Made by a program: the position numbers and the translations under genes. The notes below the pieces were generated by a model. That model made no database searches and was not told the DNA's origin. It saw only the letters and a program-made list of their open reading frames with translations. Source: Cryptomeria japonica (Eukaryota > Streptophyta > Pinopsida > Cupressales > Cupressaceae). Taken from it: a DNA stretch of 64,000 nucleotides. Of the stretch, positions 57,668 through 64,000 are shown piece after piece; positions within the stretch are counted from its first letter, which is position 1; each line of letters starts with the position of its first letter. The stretch spans positions 606,954,677-607,018,676 of the forward strand of contig NC_081405.1 of the NCBI RefSeq assembly GCF_030272615.1, given 5' to 3'.

Positions 57668-59900
57668 ATAGTTGAAACCCGTCTTCAAAAATCTAGGAGA
57701 GAAACTAAAGAGGCTCAAGAGTCCGCAAACATGAGTTCTTATGAGTATGAAAATGATATCTTTTTCAATTCTGATCATATTACATTACCTGATATGGATG
57801 CCTATAGAAACATTCCAAATGTTGAGAACATGGACACTACAAACAACAATGATACACACAATGATGATATGGACAACTTTTCAGTACATTCAGCAAATGT
57901 GGAAGAATCCATTATGGATCCCCGTTTCAATCGATTGGTTGAAGAAATAATGAGGAGGGATAGACAATACTTCTTACAAATGATGGCACAAAGTGGAGCC
58001 AAGATACCTCATGATTTTGACATGTCTCAAATAATGGAAAATCGACCTTTGCAACAACCTCACTCCAACATGGATCAAAGGAGGCCTAATAGTGGAGGCA
58101 ATAGAAGACCACATCTTGTGCCTGAATCACCATCATCTTTGTTTCAAAAACCAGAGGTCCCACATACACATGGTCAAGCATATGATACTCACCTCCGCAG
58201 ACCATTATGGAAGTCTTATGCAGAGAAATATGCTCAATAACATATCAATGCTAAGGATCAACCACCAAAGCAATTGGATATTCAAAGGCATGCTCAAAAT
58301 TTGGACACAAGGAAACCCCGTGTCAAATTTGGGGGCAACACATTAGAACATGACATGCCTGTAGAGTATGGTATGCATGGACAAAATAGATATTCCGTTC
58401 CTCAACATGAATCTATACCAAGTGGTCCATATATGCAGCATCACTATAGACCTCCTCCATATGAACATGTGTATGATCAATATCATCCATATATGCAACA
58501 TGCTTCTCCTCCAATTGGTGCCTCAAGCATGGGGTATGGTCCAAGAAGTCGATCTCCACCTAAGAGCAATTTGGAGCAACAAATCAGGGACTTACAAAAG
58601 AAAATGGAGGAAATAAATACATCGAAGCCAACATACACAATGAGAGACATATGTCCTTATCCATTTGACAAGAGCATTCCAATGCCTCCTTTTCCTACAC
58701 ACTTTGTGACGCCTAAATTTGATAAGTATAGAGGAAAAGGGGATCCTAAGGCACACATAAGACATTTTTTCACAGCTTGCATTGAGATAGCAGCAAAAGA
58801 GACATATTTGATGAGATTATTTCCACATAGCCTAGGCGATCAAGCTATGGAATGGTTCTCCCATCATCCACCTAGAATTAAGTCATGGGGTGACTTAGTG
58901 GAGGCATTTATTCAACATTTCTCCTACAATATAGAGACAAAAATATCAGTCACTACTTTGTGTAACACCATGCAAAAAGAGGGAGAGTCTTTTGCATTAT
59001 TTTTACAAAGATGGAGGAATCTATCCAACAGATGCTCTTGTGAAATTCCACAAAAACAAATGGTAGAAATGTTCACCCAAAATGTTAACAAAGAGATTGG
59101 TTATGACCTAAGGAAAGCTTGTTTGTCCACCTTCAAGGATGTCATTGAAAAAGGCTTAGCAACAAAGAAGGTCCTAATTGAACAAGGAGTCATTAAGATA
59201 TTCAAGGAAAACAAAGATGACTTTAAAGGAAAAGACAAGTCAAGATTTTGGAATAAAAACAAGAATATAGTCAATGATGGTGTTGTTGATGCCAATACAG
59301 TGCGACCCAAATTCATTTTTTTCGGATCAAATCAAGTGAATACTCAAACAACTTCAAAGTCATGAAGGAAGTACACCCCATTGGGAGAACCACTTGAGTC
59401 AGTTTTCAAAAAGCTAGTGGCAAACAAGGTAATCAATATTCCAGATTTTCCTCCATATGAACCAAAGGTTAAACCAAATTGGTGGAATGATGATGAATAT
59501 TGTGAATTTCATAAGAGCAAGGGTGATAAGATAGGAAATTGTCATCGACTGAAGAACATCATACAAGATCTCATTGATAGAGGTGACATTGAGATTGAAG
59601 GACACTCATCCAATCAAGAACATGAAATGTTTAAGGAACCATTCCCAAAGCATGACAAGGGAAAAGCTGCAGCCACAGATGACCAAACCAACTATACCAG
59701 AGCATCCTATAACTATGATTCAACCATCAATCACATCTCGATGGACAATTATGTCTCTACCATTATCATCAAGGACAAAACCCCTAAGAATTCTACCCGG
59801 AGACCCAAGATAGTTCTGAAAGGCGTTGGATCTTCTTCTGAACCTACCTTTGAATGTCATGTTACAACCCACCTAGGTAAATTCACTTTGCAAGGTGCTC
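57668..59900 (+). pseudogene. gag: Element C gag, start codon lost
   Basis: The start ATG is ATA at 57668. The frame is otherwise long. It is open to a stop at 58238 and again across the gag core (ICPYPFDKS, MRLFPHSLGDQAMEWFS) to 59363 (CGA to TGA), then through CEFHKSKGDKIGNC, where the His of the zinc-knuckle-like motif is Asp. Gag is better preserved here than in A or B, which fits an element that once moved with Gag supplied in cis or in trans. Confidence 0.88.
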
Positions 59901-60712
59901 CAACTAAAAACACCACTTCCTCATCAACCAAGCCTGAGTATGACCTTCTAGAACAATTAGGGAAGACACCCATGCTCATCTCCATCCTTGAGCTCTTACG
60001 CATATCCCCCGCACATAAAGCCATTCTTGACAAAATCTTGAGAGACACTCCTGTCCCTATTGATCTGAATGTGGACCAGTTTCAAGCCATGGTGGGATAC
60101 CTTTCCATTCCACACTCCCTTACATTCATAGAAGCTGACGATGCCTCTGTAAGTCAGCCACATAACGCACCATTACACATTGAAGCCTTAATACACAAAC
60201 ATAGAATCAAATGAGTCCTGATAGATGGAGGAGCAGGTCTAAACATTTGTACATTGAGCACTATTAAACAATTGGGATATTCAGATAAAGTTGTGAACTC
60301 TACAAACAAAATTACCATCAAAGCATATGATGATGAAGAGCGTTCATCCAAGGGAACAATCACCTTACCTCTCAGAGTAGGGCCAGTTCCAAAGGATGTG
60401 GTTTTTCAAGTCCTAGACCTAGAGCTCACATACAACATATTGCTGGGATGCCCATGGATTCATGAGATGAGCGCAGTCACATCTACATATCATCGATGTA
60501 TCAAGTTCCCACACAATGGAGTTGAAGTGATCGTCAATGCTTACCCAAATCCATTCATATATTGCAACAATCTGCAACCTAGATTAGAAATAACAATTCC
60601 AGCCAATCGAGAAGCTATTCCTTCATCAGCATATATGGATCCAGAATCATTGAAAATTGCTACATCAAAACAAGCAGAGATCAAAGAAAAGTTCAAGATT
60701 AAAGACCCGTGA
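59901..60712 (+). pseudogene. pro: Element C protease
   Basis: The protease motif LIDGGAGLNIC lies near 60219, just after a stop at 60212 (CGA to TGA). ILLG is near 60440. The frame ends at TGA 60710 and then continues in the same frame into the novel segment. The G-patch-like segment and everything to the integrase core are absent. Confidence 0.82.
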
Positions 60713-61536
60713 TGCGGTGGGTATCTCTTTCATGTTGATCAACTCCCACAATCTCCTAAGTTATTCAATCAATAGGAACAATCTATAAACAATTTGCAAT
60801 GCCAAGGAATTGGGTATGAAGCACCTAGTGTTGTCGCTACTAAGTCTGAATGCAAATCTCCTCTAGTGGTGCAAGCATCTCTTGATATCAATAGTCATAA
60901 GAGTGGTTCCAGCAAAGAATCTATTGATCATATCACCAACCCTCTTGAGAACTCACATAGCCTTACTATTTCATCCACCCCTTCCATTTCCACTCCACTT
61001 CCAGACTTGGATCAACAAGAATCACAAAAGCCCTTACTAATTGGGGATAAAAAATCAAGCTTTGAAAAGAAAAATCTAAAAGTCAAAAATAGAGAGAAGT
61101 CCTTTAATTCAAATCAAAATCAAAAGCTATTGGACTCTCCAAAATCAAAGTCAAGGATAAAAATCCTATGAAGCAAAAAGAGCAAGAGTTGATCTCCCCT
61201 AATACCAAAATAACTGGGGGCAAAAGTTCTAAAAATTCAAGTCAAAAAGCACACTTGTTGATCCTAAGTCTCCATCATGCTATCCTAGTTTCACTTCTTT
61301 TCACAATCATAAGCCTTCATCACTCATCCACTTGTTCCACACATCCATTCCCTTATGGTGATACATCATGGACCTTTAATGGATCTTCCTCGCAGGACTT
61401 TGTTATCAGGGATGCCCAAACTTCTTTAGGTGACATGCATATGGGCAAACATAGTCCACACATTAGTAATTCTATCTTAGTTCCTTTATCAAGGAAGACA
61501 GTCACTCGAGCTACACATCATTCAGTCAAGGAATGA
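60713..61536 (+). pseudogene. Novel segment replacing RT-integrase in element C
   Basis: Same frame as protease up to 61171, with a stop near 60771 that fits CAG to TAG. The first residues (YLFHVDQLPQSPKLF) still resemble the post-protease region of A and D. A Ser/Lys-rich hydrophilic stretch follows. At 61168 the frame changes by an overlapping ATG, and a hydrophobic run (LLILSLHHAILVSLLFTIIS, 61255-61314) that could span a membrane is followed by a Ser/Thr/Pro-rich part with TSWTFNGSSSQDFVIRD. It leads in frame, across one TGA (61534), into the integrase tail. I recognise no family. Confidence 0.6.
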
Positions 61537-61790
61537 CGCACCTACAATCATAAAGTCAAGCCTCGCACATTTGAGGTAGGTGACTTAGTTCTCAGAGAAA
61601 ATCCCAAAAATCAGCAAGATAGAGAGAAGAAGGGCAAGTTCGAACCAAATTGGCTTGGTCCTTACATCATTACAATAGCATATGGATCTGGGGCATATCA
61701 GCTCTCAACTACAGAAGGTGAACCTTTGGAGGATCCTATCAACAACATGCACCTTCGCAGGTTCTACACATATCTCTTTGGAAAATCAAA
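61537..61790 (+). pseudogene. Retained integrase C-terminal domain in element C
   Basis: The frame at 61168 continues into YNHKVKPRTFEVGDLVLREN and the end HLRRFYT, matching the last 78 residues of A pol. The usual stop after FYT is TAT at 61771, so translation would run on into the A-rich repeat. Retaining only this tail suggests a role outside catalysis, or that its RNA is needed in cis. Confidence 0.8.
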
Positions 61791-61891
61791 AATTTCAAAA
61801 ATACAAAAAAATCAAAAATTTCAAAAAATACAAAAAAAATCAAAAAATTCAAAAATACAAAAAAAATTATAAAACAAAAAAATCTTTACTT

Positions 61892-62062
61892 GGTGAAAAC
61901 TTGACAAACAGGCGCCTTGTGACACAAAAAAAAAAAAAAAAAAATTTCAAAAAAACATTGAAAAAACGAAAAAAGTAAAGAGAAATAATTTCGTCCAACA
62001 GTGAAAACCACTTCGGTGGGGCCCTAGGCAAGTACCATGGTGAAAACCGGGTCACCAGCGCC
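61892..62062 (+). ncRNA. Three bulged hairpins in the element C 3' UTR
   Basis: Units at 61892-61916, near 62000-62023, and 62039-62062. Unit 1 has inner CTTG/CAGG and outer GGTG/CGCC. Unit 2 keeps CCAC/GTGG with loop TTCG, but the outer strands are AGTG/GGCC. Unit 3 has inner CCGG/CCAG with one mismatch and outer GGTG/CGCC. Same order as in A. Confidence 0.6.
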
Positions 62063-63454
62063 ATATGTAGAGACATTGCTCCTCCCTCCTTTAGGATTCA
62101 CTTTCATCCTTTCACTTTGCACACACTCACAACCTATTCGTTCATACTAAACTTACCCATTCCCATCATGGCTTGTTATTGATCTACCCAAGATTGGTTA
62201 GCTATTCATAATAAACCCTCCTTTTCACCCCTTTCCATCCATAATAAATTAGCTCCTATCTATGGCTAAGGCAAATCCTACGTCTAGTGATGGGTGTGGA
62301 AATGAGAGCATCACATGTTTTGAGGGGTACAATTTCTTCCACTTTTCTTCAGTCTATCCGCGCACAATCCACAATAAAGCAGCATCTGCATCGCCAATCC
62401 ACAATAAAGTTTCATCTTCTCTGCAATAAAGTATCAGTTTCATGGATTCAGTCAGTTTCAGATGAGACAACAACAACAATGGGCTTTCAACAAATGAAAT
62501 CTTTCAACAGACTCAGACAACATTTTGGTTCAGTGATATCTATCCTTTTTGTGAAAGTAAACATTGTGACCACAATCAAATAAGACTTATACAAGTGACA
62601 AGAGACACTAAACTTGAGGACTATAGTGGATGTTGGTGTTGAGTTTTGGTTTTCTTTTGATTTTATCTTTTGGTGACATGTCTTTTAGCTTTTTCAGGAT
62701 GTCTCTGACTAGAGATTCTATCTCCAGGATGTCTTTGACTAGAAAGGTGAGGATGGGGTATCGTCACCTATTTGTATTTGCTGTCTGTGGATTGTCTTTT
62801 AGTAATGCTATGACTTGTCCAAGGATATGAGGACATTGTGAGTCTAGTGTGAACTAGGGCATTCCTTGTTTGTGACTGTCTTATCTCCATGCAAACAGGT
62901 ACAATGACTTTCTGGGTCGAACATATGCCTTGATTGTCATAACCTATTTTTCCATAATAAAGCTCAATGATGATAAAGCACAAGAAGCTCTTTCATTTTC
63001 ATATCTTCTATCTTTCATCCCCCTTTCTTGATTGACTTCCATCGTCCTTCTCAAGTCTGCGTAGCCTGCTATCACATGACTGAGTATAATGACACACCAA
63101 AAACATTTGCATTTCATGTAGTTGCACCTGCATTACCACATATAAGCATTTCATACATACATATAGATATCACAACTACATCATATCCTGCACACAACAC
63201 CTGTTAGCACAATTTACATTTGCATTTCATACATTCATATTTGCATTGGCATAACATTTAAAAACATAAAAGAACAAAAAAAAAAATTGCATTGCATCAT
63301 ATACATATTTGCATCCATATCATAAGCATCACATAGAAACATACATCACATAGGTACACATGCATATAGCTGCCACAAAGATGAATCGTCTCATATATAT
63401 ATAAAGTCTCATGATATAATGATGTCAAAATCATATGGCTACAAAATCACCTGA
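62063..63454 (+). other. Element C 3' UTR
   Basis: Homologous to A 10181-11578, with AATAAA words at 62140-62430. No coding sequence recognised. Confidence 0.55.
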
Positions 63455-64000
63455 AGGTGTCTACATCATAATACAAAATGGTACAAAATTGATACATAGG
63501 GAGCCCTCTACGGCTACGATGAACTCCCTCCCTCAGAGCCAGCTGGCCTGGATGGAGTCTGAGCCCTAGAAGGACCCACCCCAAGATCATCTCTCCTCGC
63601 CCCTGTGTCCTTTGCAGCCACCCCCCGTGTCGCCTTATCTGGATAGAGGAACCCACTAATAACTCCCGCCAACACCGTTGGTAGTGCTAATCCTGTCCAT
63701 GTCATGGTATCCCATGCCACATGTCCCACCCTCATCTCCAGTCCCGAATCCTAGAACACTCATCTAAGGGCATCCCTGTCTCCATCTTGATCGTATGGAA
63801 TCAGCTCCCATCAATTGGTATCTGCAGAATCCTGTATACATCTTCCAAGGTGACTGTCATCTCCCCCATTGGCAAATGAAAAGTGCAAGTCACAGAGTGC
63901 CACCTCTCTGCCAGTGTAGTCAACAATCCCATGTTCACCCGAAACTCAGGCACATACAGAATATGTCTCAATCCCATAGCCTCAATCGCAGCTCGGTCCT
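63455..64000 (-). pseudogene. Antisense PMD gene of element C, internally deleted, 5' end outside window
   Basis: Minus-strand sequence from the window end encodes the same PMD motifs as in A (LAERWHSVTCTFHLPMGEMT, DVYRIL, MRVGHVAWDTMTWTGLALP). A one-base loss near 63810 shifts the frame, and stops follow. At about 63617 the PMD breaks off after ATRG and joins the C-terminal segment beginning DTGA, a deletion of about 1.2 kb relative to A. It ends in the same context, with a TAG-containing TGTAGACACCT. Its presence shows that the antisense gene is a family trait, not private to A. Confidence 0.8.

Larger units (their letters stand above)
54219..64000 (+). mobile_element. Non-autonomous A-family Tat element C (3' end outside window)
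   Basis: The LTR starts TGTAGACACC at 54219 inside the copia RNase H. The five bases before it are CTATC. It retains the leader, gag, protease and the integrase C-terminal tail. RT, both RNases H and the integrase core are missing, replaced by unrelated coding sequence. The antisense PMD gene is present but internally deleted. Confidence 0.88.

Overview
This 64-kb window is plant DNA made almost entirely of nested LTR retrotransposons. I found no host gene, tRNA, rRNA or CRISPR array. The signs are Ty3/gypsy elements of the Tat type (retroviral RNase H followed by a second, archaeal-type RNase H, then integrase), a Ty1/copia element primed by initiator tRNA-Met, a plant mobile domain (PMD) gene, and heavy C-to-T decay. 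A large-genome seed plant is likely and a gymnosperm is possible, but the species cannot be proved from the sequence. LAYOUT. (1) 1-15569: Tat element A. Its 5' LTR is cut by the window edge and by a deletion. It has a long leader, a decayed single-frame gag-pro-pol (2417-9961), a structured 3' UTR, an ANTISENSE PMD gene with an apparent intron (14459 down to 11585), a polypurine tract and a complete 3' LTR (14805-15569). (2) 15570-19014: the 3' part of a copia-type or non-autonomous element with an unrecognised extra polyprotein, then an LTR (19015-19809) that has a polypurine tract on its left and a primer-site-like sequence on its right, then about 1 kb of unassigned DNA. (3) 20852-27666 and 45462-48653: left and right parts of a second A-family element (B), split by element D. 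(4) 27667-45461: element D, a young Tat element on the minus strand with two 3.47-kb LTRs that differ at about four bases and an uninterrupted 2,418-codon gag-pro-pol. (5) 48654-54218: a Ty1/copia element inserted in B's 3' UTR and itself interrupted. (6) 54219-64000 and beyond: A-family element C inside the copia RNase H. C has lost RT, both RNases H and most of integrase, and carries a novel segment with a hydrophobic stretch instead. Insertion order is therefore B, then D and copia, then C. HOW IT WORKS TOGETHER. Each Tat element encodes one Gag-protease-Gpatch-RT-RNaseH-aRNaseH-integrase polyprotein. Family A adds an antisense PMD gene. Short GCGTCTGTGT-type repeats are clustered in the gag-pol leader and again, in the same orientation relative to transcription, in the intron of the antisense gene. 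A set of bulged hairpins (GGTG, A4 bulge, inner hairpin, CGCC) lies downstream of pol in all four Tat copies, and a stem-loop overlaps the polypurine tract in A and D. The best candidate for an undescribed system is this combination: an antisense, intron-bearing PMD gene, shared repeat arrays and conserved RNA hairpins. Most frames are broken by C-to-T nonsense changes. Only D looks capable of autonomous movement.
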